From assembly GCA_021030915.1 (NCBI GenBank), contig JAGEMR010000061.1, forward strand, positions 62,001 to 126,000: a stretch of DNA of 64,000 bases, in the 5' to 3' direction. The notes below the pieces were generated by a model that did not search any database, had not been told where the DNA came from, and saw only the letters and a program-made list of their open reading frames with translations. This document shows positions 47,801 through 58,540 of the stretch, piece by piece (position 1 is the first letter of the stretch; each line of letters starts with the position of its first letter). The position numbers and the translations under genes are program-made. The stretch is from Astrothelium macrocarpum. Lineage: Eukaryota; Ascomycota; Dothideomycetes; Trypetheliales; Trypetheliaceae.

Positions 47801-48525
47801 GTTTCGCTCAGTCTGCCAGCGCGGATGCTCCGAATCTATATTCCGAGAGTATCATCCTTGACACGAGTAGTTCACAGACCCCTGAAGAATCGCTGGGAGC
47901 GGCTGAAATCAGCGAAACGAACCGACTGTCAGTCCAGGAGACATCACGTGGAGATGCAGAAGAGGATGCCAATGTGGAGCGGGCGATCCAGGAAAACGTG
48001 TCCCAGCGTCAGTGCCAACGGCAAGAAGCTGCAGATCATCAGGCAGATCAGGAGAGTTTGTACCAGGTGATGGCGGCCAGCGAAGCAGAAGCTCGGCAAC
48101 ACGCAAACGAAGCATTGGAATATGAGAAACAGCTCAAGCGAGTCATGGCGCAGAGTCTGAGGGAACAGAGACGGAGGGACAGCGACAGTGAATGGGAGTC
48201 GGATATAGGTCTCAATAACGAGGACGATGATGAATTCGAGCGGGCAATGAGGAACTCCGAAAAAATGGCGAAGAAGGCGGCGACCGTGGCTGGTGGGTCA
48301 CCAGGCGTCCAGCAACCCTCTTCATATGATCCGAGGCATCTCGCGGGCACTACGCAAAGTGAGTTTGAGGCGCAACAACAGGGCCAGCGGGGAGAGAAAA
48401 CGACACAAGAGAGGACGGAAGAAGAGATTGTGATAGAGTACATCAAGAAGCAAAGCCTCTTGGAAGTGCACCATTTAGAACAAAGGCAAGGGCCGTGCTA
48501 CAGCAATAGAGGACAAGGACGATGA
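44809..48525 (+). CDS. Large UDP-glucose:sterol glucosyltransferase-like protein (GT28/GT1 fold)
   Basis: A single-exon gene of 1238 residues. The N-terminal GT domain starts at VIQVVGSRGDVQPFVALGKV (about residue 147) and ends with the nucleotide-sugar site VHHGGAGTTAAGITAGRPTL and VPFFGDQPFWG. This pair is diagnostic of fungal and plant sterol 3-beta-glucosyltransferases. There is no PH/GRAM region of the Atg26 type. The middle contains Ser-rich linkers and a conserved segment (TRGFHNIPKLWGDDTVR, GFVKGVGKGIGGFIAKPGA) similar to those found in VPS13-like lipid-binding contexts. The C-terminal coiled coil has three UIM-like motifs (about residues 1080-1165). Sterol as acceptor is inferred from the family. 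Confidence 0.88.
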   Translation: MNTQSLRKGSRAVPETVVQQSTLQQAEAATTVQTDPTRPTGREILLQETDLITSDVAEDDIPPPTYGELYDEIRSEKNGLDTSVRATDDGRVNIRINQFNRRLSQIFTPALLQQSVQDSHPPPPPYIPHSLGGEEGVPPPPPLNIVIQVVGSRGDVQPFVALGKVLQNTYGHRVRLATHPTFKDFVQEHGLEFFSIGGDPTRLMAFMVKNPSLKPGFRSVVSGDVGQRRKDVAEYIQGCWRSCYKADDGTEDDLSEPSGNDTGSKPTAKHFVADCIIANPPSFAHIHCAEKLGIPLHIMFTMPYSPTQAFPHPLANIQSSNADPRLTNYISYAMIELLSWQFLGGIINRFRVKCLGLDPLSMIWAPGMLQRLKIPYTYCWSPALIPKPKDWGSHVSISGFCFLDLASNYTPAPNLQAFLNDGPPPVYIGFGSIVLDNPNAMTELIFEAVRKAGQRVLLSKGWGGMSVDELHIPDGVFMLGNVPHDWLFKHVSCVVHHGGAGTTAAGITAGRPTLIVPFFGDQPFWGTMVARAGAGPDPIPHKQLTADKLADAINFCLRPESLERAKELASKIAAERGSDMGAQSIHQFLEPDRLRCTLAPSRAAAWRVKRTKVRLSAFAACTLANENLLDFHDLKLFRPQEHYTDEGPLDPVSGGFTAFLGAVGGMMMGLADVPSETWRALQIPAGRSRQQSQASVPTIASKSEASHGVERSNPLNSPGQSDTSLIVEDSLADFRSPPNLSGRSTPTSNVGSSSMRGPLQSQLKPKQDDASRSRSRNQNEPGSSKDPDMLRPTGVHMSRGAGRFVKAVVQAPVDISVNFTRGFHNIPKLWGDDTVRPQERVNDLKSGVKAVGREFSFGWYDGVIGLVTQPWKGAQKEGASGFVKGVGKGIGGFIAKPGAASLGILGHTMQGFSKEVQKLFGSDVQNYIVASRTAQGYEEWLQSSDLEKQDVIVRWKLIQKYLKKKRKPDEMVGDILETQRKMNMEGREARQNCRHTASFAQSASADAPNLYSESIILDTSSSQTPEESLGAAEISETNRLSVQETSRGDAEEDANVERAIQENVSQRQCQRQEAADHQADQESLYQVMAASEAEARQHANEALEYEKQLKRVMAQSLREQRRRDSDSEWESDIGLNNEDDDEFERAMRNSEKMAKKAATVAGGSPGVQQPSSYDPRHLAGTTQSEFEAQQQGQRGEKTTQERTEEEIVIEYIKKQSLLEVHHLEQRQGPCYSNRGQGR

Positions 48526-49842
48526 AGACTCGTAGAAGGCATTGAAGTTAGGTATTCAAGGACACGTATATGATGCGGAGTACCGGTACGGGGAGGCAGT
48601 GATGTGATCAATCTTGTTTTCCTTCAGACGAATAAACTCGAAATACCCAGGCTATAGGATAGCAGATTATCCTGGGACATCCAAAAACCGATTTACGACC
48701 TTCAGCCAGATATGGGATCCCATTGGTGGGCCTCGTCAACTCCTAGATTATGCTTTTCCCATCAGATTGTTTGCGTTTGCGTGAGATCTTCAATCATGGC
48801 TCTATCCAATTGCGGTGAGAAGATTATTCGATTTTATCTCAACATCGAATCACGTTCCCCTTGAAACTCTTCAGCTTATGTGGTCACGCTTCCTGACCGT
48901 ATGTAGACATTACCGTTGCTGGACGGCCTGATAGTCGTTTCGGAAGTTTCGACTTACCGCCGCTGGTTTTTTGTACCCACAAAATAGATGGCGGTGATCA
49001 TGCTCGTATAGTTGTGCTGCCGAGCCGTCTAATTTGGGGGATATGATTTTTCCAGTGAGCTTAGCTGAAAAGCTATATTCCCAAAGCTGTACACGGACGC
49101 ACAAGCTGGCGTGCTACATAGTTATAGCACTATGTGATTACACGATATAGACTAGAGCAGAGTAATCTGACTCCGAGACGAATGCTGCGCATAGGCAAGA
49201 TGAACAACTCATATCGTACCAGCTGGAAGCAGCACTATCCTTAGGTCGGTTCCTATGCGGTCTTCTGGCGTACATTGAGGGGTTCATCACAGAGCGTAGA
49301 ACGAGGAATGTTGAGCGCTCCACTCCGGAGGCGGTTATCCATGGAGGGAGGAACATCGTCCGTCCTCGCAGGAAATGGTATTGTATCTATCTGTATACCA
49401 GATTATTCTTCCAGGAGCCAGACTTCCCGGCCCTCGGGTGATACGGAATCAAATAAGTAGTGATTCGATAGATTAGGTAGCCTAGTAGCGCTTGAAGCTT
49501 CGCGTATTAGCTAGCATTCGCCAAGAGCATCGTGAAAATGGACGTAGACGATTTAGATATTGTGGAGGATGTGGGACTAACCTAGACGGCGCAGTGCTCG
49601 CAAAAATGCCTCACCACAAGGCGTGGAAGTCTTCGCAGCACGTGCGGCAGGGCGCTTCTGTGCGAGGGTAAAGAAAGGGGAAACGAAAGGTGAAAAGAAT
49701 TGTGATAAAACCGCCAGGTCGGGGTGGTGGCTGTCATTTTACACAGTCGGCCTCCGCCTCGGCGAGGTCAGACACCACTGATGCGCCGAGCCGTCAGTGT
49801 CAACGGTGTCATTACCACATCGAGGGACCAAGTTAGCTCAGT
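48526..49842. other. Gene-poor stretch
   Basis: No gene is recognised between the glycosyltransferase and the DUF3435 relic. The sequence is of mixed composition with many stops in all frames. Part of it may be eroded N-terminal sequence of the relic, but I could not follow it. Confidence 0.4.
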
Positions 49843-49989
49843 GTGCGAACTATCATAACTGGAACTTCCGACTCGGGTGCTCGTTTGGAGCATGAATTCT
49901 ACTTTCGATGCCTTCGGTGGGGTCCAGAGCAGCATTCAATAGTCAATTTTTTGTCTCACTCCGTTGTAGTCCTAGCTAACAAAGTATCT

Positions 49990-50976
49990 ATAGAGAACAT
50001 GACGATAGCCGAGCGGATGCAGGCCATAGTCATTACCGCACTGAGATTTATGACACGCATCACCTCAACGAGATCATCGAAGTGGACGCGCTCGGTATCT
50101 TTTTCGGAACCTCGTCAAACAGGTCGCTGATGGACCTTGCCAGCCACACGTCTCTCATACGTCCTCCTGCACCCAAGAAACTCACAACTGCTTTAATCAG
50201 GAGAATGATGGCTCAACCCAAATTGGTTAATCAAAAGATGGGGTGCGATACACAGAAAGCGGCTCTTCCAGGATCTGGAAAGTGCATGAAAGCAGCTCGG
50301 GTGGAGGATCCCGTCATTTGTGCTAAGTACGATCATTTGCGAAAGTGGTATCATTCGCTTAGGCCGCTTCTCTTGACGAGAAGCGCGATCAGATTCAACC
50401 TGACTACTTCAGCGCCGTCGGAGCACGCTGCATCGACTTGCAAGGCCGTGGCTACAAAATAACGCAGCCGAACCCTGAAAAACCAACATTTGAGGTGCCC
50501 AAGCGAGCCGCGTTGGCTGATCTGCTGTTCCCCAAAGCGTATGAGAGTGTGAAGCGGGAGGACATTGTGGACTGGCCGTCAGAGACGCATCACTGCACGC
50601 TCTTCACTGTCCTTGCGTTGTCATGTTCTCGCCGTTGCTCTCCCGCCCGAAGAACCAAGAAAGTTGACCCAATGGCTTGTATTGAAGCGGATAACGACGA
50701 ATAGAGTCAGGACCAATATCCACCCATCTGTTCTGGCACTCTGTGCCTCTTTGGCCAAGAGTTAACTCGTTATCTGCGAAAGACGGCAAGCAATACTTCT
50801 CCAAGCCTTGCCCACACCCAGCCTGCTCGGACCAGTATCTCCGGGATGCCATGGAGTTCTCCTCTCACGCTCAAACCGTACATGATGTCCGTCCTTGGAG
50901 TCAATTTCACATTGTAGAAACCGGACGTCATGACTGTAGGGCAATTGGCGGGAAAGTAGATGGGAGGACGGACTGA
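49990..50976 (+). pseudogene. Broken DUF3435-family gene (tyrosine-recombinase-like)
   Basis: Three frames in succession give one protein. AERMQA then GHSHYRTEIYDTHHL carries the GH-S/Y pattern of the tyrosine-recombinase C-terminus. ALGIFFGTSSNRSLMDLASH and PAPKKLTTALIRRMMAQP follow, then after a shift KPTFEVPKRAALADLLFP, and finally CPHPACSDQYLRDAMEFS with HAQTVH, a C-terminal zinc-finger-like segment. This order fits the fungal DUF3435 family, to which the captain recombinases of Starship elements belong. At least two frameshifts and internal stops show that it is dead, and the N-terminal part is missing. No element boundaries were found. Confidence 0.6.
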
Positions 50977-52123
50977 ATTAGATCTTTGGCAGCAAAAGCA
51001 GGCACTTGGGAATAGTCTTTCGTTCTTTCATACTGCGGCAATGTCATTCCGATAGTCATAAGGAATTTATCAATGTCAGTATGATAGCAAACGTTTCCTC
51101 CTATGCACGTTTCACCATCTCTATAACTTGTTCTAAACAGCATCTAATTCGCCTACAAAGCCTGAAAGGACGCCAGTAAGTTTGTTTCCCCTTTTTACGC
51201 TATGTAAGCCATCTTGCAGCAAGTTGTGGTTTAGATAGTGAGATCTGAAAGCGAAGTCAACACATCTTTGAGCGTTTCGTAAAATAATTGCTACCGAACA
51301 CATTGAAAAACCTATACGTTGCGTCATATTTAAGTAGAGATTTGAGACCAAAGAGCTGCGTGTCCTAAAGAGTATCGTTAAGCGAGATAGCATCCAAAAA
51401 CCAGCGACTACCCTGTAGAGTGCTTCAAAATAACTTTTTCGTTTTAAAATTCAGAATTGAATTTTCGTTCGAGATTCGGTAAGTGATGGTCACGTGATCA
51501 TTTTCTCGGAAAGTAAGGTAACATTTCCCTCCCAAACAGTCTCCTACCAATTGCTACTACGCCGTCAATTCATCCTCGATAGTCAGCGTGACAGAGGTTG
51601 CGTTGTATCTAAACAAGTAGATTTCAGTGAAATTCACAATAATAGCAGCACTGTACGGTAAATCAGCTGTTGATTGGTCAATATGCCTTATGTAGATCAA
51701 CGATTGGCTTTAAGGACTCCGCTTGGTGTCAGTCTGTGCACGCAGAGTTGCCCGCGCCATCCCCAACTAAGGGCACCGCCTCACCAGCCTCACCGGTTTG
51801 TGGCTATGAAATGGCTCATGTTTACATATATACTCACCAGTGGCGCCCCTTGATTGGAGATGTCACAGTCAGTCCGCATGCACGCTGAGGCCATCGACTC
51901 TGAAGTTGTTAGATTCAGTCTACAGCAGGTAGGCGCGTCCGGCTAACAGCGTTGACCAGCGCATCCTATGGATCCGTGCTAATATGGTCTGATTAGATCC
52001 AAAAAATGAATTTAAAAGGTAGTTTCGGATGATAGGTCAGATAAGGTGCAATCTGTGAAGAATTCATACAGTTGAGCGAATGGGGTAACGTTCAATCAGC
52101 CTCAGTCGTCTTCGATTCATAAG
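50977..52123. other. Gene-poor stretch
   Basis: AT-rich, no gene recognised on either strand. A short minus-strand frame ending at 50928 has a coding-like look (DIDKFLMTIGMTLPQYER) but no family match. Confidence 0.35.
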
Positions 52124-52130
52124 GACTTCC

Positions 52131-52407
52131 CTACGGGCACATGAAATCAGCAAATTACACCGGATTTTGATGCGAAATACACTGAATGGTGTATTTTCCA
52201 CCACTTTCACGCTAAACAGGATGCAATTTACACTATTTTATGGTGTATCAAATGGGACTGGTCCGTGCGAGTCCCATCTGACACACCATAAAATGATGTA
52301 AATTGCATCTAAAAAGATGTAAATTACACCTCAAGTGGTGGATAATATACCACTCGGTGTATTTCGCACCAAAATCCGGTGTAATCGCGGTTTTCTTGTG
52401 CCCGTAG
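52131..52407. mobile_element. Fold-back MITE (277 bp) with 7-bp target-site duplications
   Basis: The ends CTACGGGCAC and GTGCCCGTAG are perfect inverted repeats. The two arms, about 52131-52259 and 52270-52407, are complementary over nearly their whole length, e.g. ATTACACCGGATTTTG against CAAAATCCGGTGTAAT. The apex is GGGACT, a 10-nt loop, AGTCCC at 52254-52275. GACTTCC directly flanks both ends (52124-52130 and 52408-52414). There is no coding capacity. The transposase superfamily is not clear from a 7-bp duplication, since hAT elements give 8 and Mutator elements 9. Confidence 0.9.
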
Positions 52408-52414
52408 GACTTCC

Positions 52415-53359
52415 TGTATTGGGTCGATTCTCACGATCAATAGCGCCATAGGCCAGACGCGCCTGCACCGTCAACTCATGCACCAAGGACGACCCAGGCT
52501 GACTGAATATCTTCTCTTTCAATAAATTTAAATATTCCTTCGCAGATCATGCCTCATTGAGCTTGTTGTTCATATTTTCTGTCACGGCTGACCAGGACGC
52601 GCATTTTGATTGGATCTCAAATTCGATGTTGAATTTTGATCCAATCAGATCAGATCAGCGCTGCCTAGAACCTGCGCTTCGCCCCCATCAGGCTGCATCC
52701 TGCCATGCCGGGCAACTCTGCACTAGCTCGAGGATTAATTCCTCTACCAATGGGATTTCAGCTCGGGCTCACCGTATAGAGTGGTGGTTACTTGATGCGT
52801 CTCTGTTGGACCAGTAGCCGTAGCAAGGCTCACGCTAAGGTCTCCACGCTCAACAGGGGGGTCGCTCATCGTTCTTCTGCGAACTTGCACCGCCCTTGGA
52901 TCTGGAGAGCAAAAGGTTCTGTTTCTCTGCACGTGACCTTGTCTCTGTGAGCACCTAATTTCGTGTATCAGATGGAAACGTAAATAGCAGCCGTAGCCCA
53001 CATACGAACCCACAGGAATTCAGACAATTTCAACAATTTTAAAGCTGTGATTAGAGCACTTTCCAAGTATAATTGAATTCCCATAAAGTTGCCGCGATGT
53101 TGATCGCCCGGTAATGAAGAATGAAAATGCTCTTCCAAACTCAGTCTTGAAGGGTGAAGTCAGCAACATGCACGTGACCGGAACAAGTTTTCTTCCTAAC
53201 CTGGGCTGTGAAGAGGCTTAGTTTAGGCAGGAAGCTGCTCGACACGGCCAACCTTTTGGTACTTTAAAACCATGGATTAGAACGTCTCATCCACGCGACC
53301 CATGGGGTCGAGCGAGGTCCCATGAATCTTCCAAAGCTCCCCAATTGGCAAGCGAGATC
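52415..53359. promoter_or_regulatory. Region upstream of the SNF2-like gene
   Basis: No gene is recognised. The right end should contain the SNF2-like promoter and leader. Confidence 0.4.
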
Positions 53360-56300
53360 ATGTCTGGGTACTCTACCCCAAAGCGTCGACTGGTGTCTTC
53401 TAGTGAAGACGAACAAGAAGATTGCAGCCCATTTGGCAAAAGGCACAAGCCTGAAGGATTTATGAAATCAAATGCCGGGTCGGCTTCTGGTGTCGATACA
53501 TCTTTTGGGGTTTCTGACCTTATTATCCGGGACGACACAGCTCTTGGGGAAAAAACCCCCTCTATTAGCCCTAGCGAAGAGTTTTCAAGAACACAATGTA
53601 GGCTCAAGAATTCCGCTTCAATTGTCGCTAGCTAACAATGTAAGATGTGTCACATCCGAGGGTAGTGTTATGCGATCCGAACGTTCACTCTCCTTTATCT
53701 CCTAATTTGCCTCGACTTTCCAGCCTTCAATCCGCTGAAACACCATCTACAGACAGCCAAGAAGATGACGAGGTCTGTTTCGGGATGGTGCGTTGATGTC
53801 TTAGAGAGACTGTCCTCTTACTCATAAATTCCAGACAACGAGGACAGATGTACTGATCACATGTAGTTAAATGGTGTCCGGATTCAACTGATACGCCTCC
53901 AGAGGAGAGTTTCGAAAACGTTTGATGAGGTCGGAAATACTGCAGGAATCTTCTTATGCCCCAAAGTCGTCCTCGATGAAGAACGTTGTGACATCCAGTC
54001 ACAAGAAGGAATTTCTGTTGCAACCATGAACAAGAAAGCCCACTCGATTCTTAGATCTCTTTTTCTAGAATATGAAATACAGTACCAGGGTCTACTTCAG
54101 AAGACCAAGTTCATGGAGAAGCTGGACGCAGCTGCTCAACGCGTTGGCCTTGATTCAAGCGACCTTGAAATCTCGATGTCCGTCCTGGTCTTCGGCTTGC
54201 GGTCGATTGCTGACGGTCTCGCCAAGGCGTTATCTCGACATCGCTTGTTTCTCCAACATCCTTCCATACCAACGCATAAGTCGTACGAGAATCCACAATA
54301 CCCCCTTACCATTACATCTTCATTTCTCAAGGACACGATCCTTCCTCCAATTTCTGTGACAGCAGATCAAGCGGATACAGAAGCCAATTCTCCCATAGCA
54401 GCGGTCAATGAGGGTCCAGAGGATCTGATTTCCCTAATCAATAACCTCCCCAGACATGATTATCTCAACGAAGGGGCGCACATCGATAGTCGAATTAGAG
54501 CGACTCTCCTACCGTATGCAATTTTGGGGAAAGTTGATCAGAACAGCGCACTGACCATTTTTGGCAGCCATCAGAAGGAGGCTGTGGACTTTGCTATGCG
54601 TAGAGAGGGGATTGGAAGCATGGGGCCAAGAAGTCTCTGGTGTCTTGATCATTCAACCCCAGCTTGTCCAAAGTATTTGATCCATCTCGTTACTTGAAGC
54701 TGCAGACACAAGTCCTGATGTCATAACTAGATACGTTCACAAAATCACTGGTTCCAGGAGTCCACGCGCTGACGATATGCTTGGAGGAATCCTTGCCGAT
54801 GACATGGGCTTAGGTAAGTCCCTGACGATGATTGTGACGATTGTGATGACAATGATGAGCGCCGAAAACTTCGTCGAAGGACAATTGAGCGCTCATTATA
54901 CCGCAAAAACTCCCAAGATCCCTATCAAATCTACACTGATTGTTGTTCCGTCTGCTTGTATGTTCCCTTCAACTTACATTCTATGAATCCTGTTCTGTGA
55001 TGTTAACACATAGTCTTCAAGTGTTGTTGGACACTTGGGTTGCTGAATTAGAGAAGTACGGGCTGCTCAAAGATGGGACTTTCGATACTGACCATCTGAA
55101 GACATCTGGTCCCCCAGACCTTGAAATACTACAAATACCATGGTCCAGCTAGATGCCTTCGTTCCGCATCTCCACTAGAGTACAATGTTGTTCTCACGAC
55201 GTACGGTACTATTGTAGCGGAATTCCGTCGTGGAGGCGGTGTATTGGACTGTTTCCACTGGTATCGACTTGTCCTCGATGAAGGTATCGATATGTGACCC
55301 AATTCTCGAAAGAAGTATACTTAAGCTGATATATCTCCAGCTCATGTCATACGGAATTGGTCGACAAAACAGTACAATGCCGTAACAAATTTGTCTGCGT
55401 CCATTCGATGGTGTCTCACAGGGACCCCTATACAAAACACTTTGTGTGACCTTGAGTCACTCCTAAAATTTCTCCAAGTCCCCCATTTCGATAATGGAAC
55501 GAATTTCCGAAAATTCATTATCGAAAAACAGAAGATGCAAGGTGGGTTTTGGAAGCCGGATTATGAAAACCTTAAGAAGCTGCTTGGGCTAGTTTGTCTG
55601 CGTCGAAGCACTTCTGTGTTAGCTTTACATGGTGTCGAGTTTGTCGAGCGTCGTCCGCGTTTGTCAGAGGCTGAAAGAAGAGTCTACGACAGTTTAGCTG
55701 AATCGTGCAAAAAATCCATCGATGCAGCGGTCAGCCACCAAGGATCGCAGCGAGAACACAAGGCTATTCTGGTTGCCCTGTTAAGATTGCGAATGTTTTG
55801 TAGCGCAGGAAAAGTTGACACACTGGGCCAAGAACCATGTGCCGTTGCCATGCAACTTGGTCCAGATGAGATGATGAGTCTGCTCCAGCAGAATGGCGAT
55901 GCCATTTGCATAGAATGTGGTGCTGACATTCTAGCCGCGGAGATACAAGCTGGAGAAGATCGACAAGAAATCGTGTCTAGAAATCGTCTAAGATGCCTGG
56001 ATTGCGTTTCGATGGATGCCGAGAGGCTACATACTGGCGGACCCCACTCAGAGGGCAAGACAGATCCCATTGCTGGTATGCTGGATGACAATCAAGATGA
56101 AGCACCAAGAGCCGTAAACAGCAGGCATGATGATCCCTATCTATACTCCAATGCTCTCCCTGAGGGTGATGCGTACCTATCGAAACTTAAAGTTCTGCTT
56201 ACAGACGTAAAGGAGCATTACTGCTATGACAAATGGTATCTATCTGAAATCCCTTTCGAAACCATGACTAATATTGTTAGCATCATATTCTCATCCTGGA

Positions 56301-56900
56301 AACAGAGCTTAAATCGCGCGGGACGGCTGTTCGATGAACATGGCATTCGTTACTGTCAAATCAATGGCGATCTCCGGTTGCCAGATCGGAAGAAGCTGCT
56401 AAAGAAATTCTGCGAAGATCCGGCTACTCGGGTGCTACTAATGACACTGGGGACTGGTGGTGTTGGGTAAGTCCTCAATCTACTAATATTTCTCGGTCAC
56501 CGACTGATATATTTCTATGTAGCCTAAATGAATTGTCTGTCGCGAGCCGAGTCCATCTGTTAGAGCCGCAGTGGAACCCGTCTGTAGAAGGTCAAGCGAT
56601 TGGTCGTGTATTTCGCCTCGGACAAGGCAAGAAGGTTTGCGTCATTAGGTACATAATGGAGGAGACAATTGAAGAGGCAAGTTGCAATGACTGCCATAGG
56701 CACCAGTGTCAATTATCTAACAAGCTATGGAGTAGGCTGTCAGGTCACGCCAAATTTTAAAAGCGCAGCTTGCTCGAGGAGGCGGTCTTCAGTCTTCGGA
56801 TGAAGGATTCCAGCTTCCAAAAGGGCGAAAGGAGAACGCTTACCTTCAGCGACTGAGCAAGATCATTGACTCTACAATCTTGACTCGAAATCCGCGATAA
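53360..56900 (+). CDS. SNF2-family ATPase/helicase, RAD5/RAD16/HLTF-like
   Basis: Nine exons (53360-53597, 53666-53787, 53867-54672, 54731-54957, 55022-55055, 55102-55283, 55341-56466, 56523-56676, 56736-56900) join to 1017 residues without a stop. Helicase motifs are in order: I ADDMGLGKS (about 411), Ia STLIVVPSA, II DEAH (about 534, split by an intron), III LTGTPIQN, V LLMTLGTGGVGLN and VI EGQAIGRVFRLGQ. Between the lobes a shrunken Cys pair (CIEC, CLDC) stands where RAD5/RAD16 proteins have a RING. Relatives remodel chromatin or act in DNA damage tolerance. Exon 5 is only 34 nt, and intron 8 has a GC donor (GCAAGT). All motifs look intact, so it is probably functional despite its relic-rich setting. 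Confidence 0.85.
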
Positions 56901-58540
56901 ACAACATTTATGTTACTTCAGCTATCCTTAAAAAGGAGCCCCGATCGAACGTTTGGATGCGTATCTCCAACCCCATTCAAGGACCTCAGACAAGCTACCG
57001 AGTTCCAACTGTAAGACTGTAATGAAGCTTTGGGTTGAGGAAGTCCGTACGCAATGCTCGCATCATCGCCTATGATCTCGCGTTCACGTAGATTTATGCA
57101 ATATGTCTTGTCGAGCAGCTTTCTAATGAATTGGGCAACTGCACACCCAAACACCAGGTCACCCATAAGACAATGAGCAATATTTGGAGAATCGAGGTTT
57201 GTGTCTGGGGACAACGGTAGCTGAAGTGCAAAGACCGCTATCCGTTAGTCCTATCCTGGCTCTCAGATGTAAGAAGTTCCACAATTCAATGATCTGCTAT
57301 AAGTGGTGATGATAGAGTCACGTGACCAAGCCATACTTCAATACTCGCTTGTCGCACGTATACTCTACGAGTTCTGGCCGCAAAGACTGCGTTTATCACT
57401 CATTGTCGAAAACACAAATTGACGTAGCCAACCGCTCAGGGTCGACTTGAAATTTCTTGGAGCCAACACCGATAAAATACGCTCACATAGCGGTTTTGGC
57501 TATAATCGCTGCAAGTGTATTCACTTTCGGAATAGTCAGAGGCGTGCCGTTTGCTGTGAGCTTGTAAATCCATGGTGCGGGCTTGAGCTCCTGTTATTCT
57601 CGAGTAGTTAAAAGGTTAACAGTACGGCAAGGATAAAATTGTACTTTGTAAGATTTTCGATTATGGTCTTAAGAATGATTACACGTGACTTAGGCCCGTG
57701 TGTGTGTTTGTCACAATTGTCGCATTATTCTAGATATCTATGCATAGTCTAATGTACAGATCGGTCTAAGCACGGAGTTCTCTTATCATCGGCGCTAGTC
57801 TATCTTGGTGGGATTAAACTTTCGCGGCTAAAAGAAAGTCTTTGGGTAGTCTGATTTCTATATTTTTGAGATTCGTCAGTCAATTTTCTACCACTCAATT
57901 AGCCGTTTGTTTTATAGCGTTTACCATAATCCTTTAATATTCGGTCCACAGCGTTTGAGTTGAGTTTCTCAATTTTCAACAGTTACTTTTCTTTTACCTG
58001 ACAACAGAGCAGTCAATAGCTTTAGCAGAGAGATAGCAAGGTTGCCAAGCCTTAGGGAAGAGATAGGAGGCGAGGGCGGTAGAATTTGAACCCACGACCA
58101 GACGGAGTTTTAATACCGCTTGTTGGCCTCCCAGAGCAACTCTCCTCTACCGTTGAGCCACTATCCGCAGCGGTTTGCTGGTTCAATTTCCCTCTTCGTA
58201 GATAGCATAAGAAGCTTTTGGATTGCGAAGGCCGGAAGCTGACCCCGTAGTCCGCTGTGGTTAATCTGAACTATAGCGCAGTATATGGTCTGTTAGCATG
58301 TGAGGACAAGCGTCTACGACAATTTGCACTCAAGGTAATAGAAATACATGGTAAATCTACCGGGAAATGAACACCATTTACAGGTGCACACCTGCCAACA
58401 CACTGAAAACCTAACGGGGGAGTTTCACGTGATCATCTTACGGCCACAGAGATGATCCGCGAGCCTGAGCCTTTGTGCAACCTTACCAAACTGATCTCTG
58501 CAATCTACTCCCGCAATGCGCCACGCAGCTGATTCTCGAG
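56901..58540. other. Intergenic region between the SNF2-like and NLR-like genes
   Basis: No confident gene. A minus-strand frame at 56918-57211 has no ATG start and no match I recognise. It contains the tRNA-like fragment described separately and should hold the promoter of the NLR-like gene at its right end. Confidence 0.4.
58080..58172 (-). repeat. tRNA-like fragment (pol III A and B boxes), pseudo-tRNA or SINE head
   Basis: On the minus strand TGGCTCAACGGTAGAG fits a tRNA D-arm/A box, and GGTTCAAATTC, about 65 nt later, fits a T-arm/B box. The expected 7-bp acceptor stem does not form: GCGGATA at the 5' side has no complement after the T-arm, and no clear anticodon stem is visible. It is therefore a degenerate tRNA or the 5' part of a tRNA-derived SINE. 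Confidence 0.35.

Noticed and set aside
54661..54731. Apparent frameshift in the SNF2-like gene before the Walker A motif
   Set aside because: A 58-nt intron (54673-54730, GTATTT donor, ACTAG acceptor) restores frame exactly and joins CPK to YVHKITG.
55056..55101. Second apparent frameshift in the SNF2-like gene
   Set aside because: A 46-nt intron joins ELEK to HLVPQTLKYYKYHGP, the expected family sequence.
56918..57214. Minus-strand frame of 98 codons beside the SNF2 3' end
   Set aside because: It has no ATG at its start and no family resemblance, and it lies in the probable 3' UTR.
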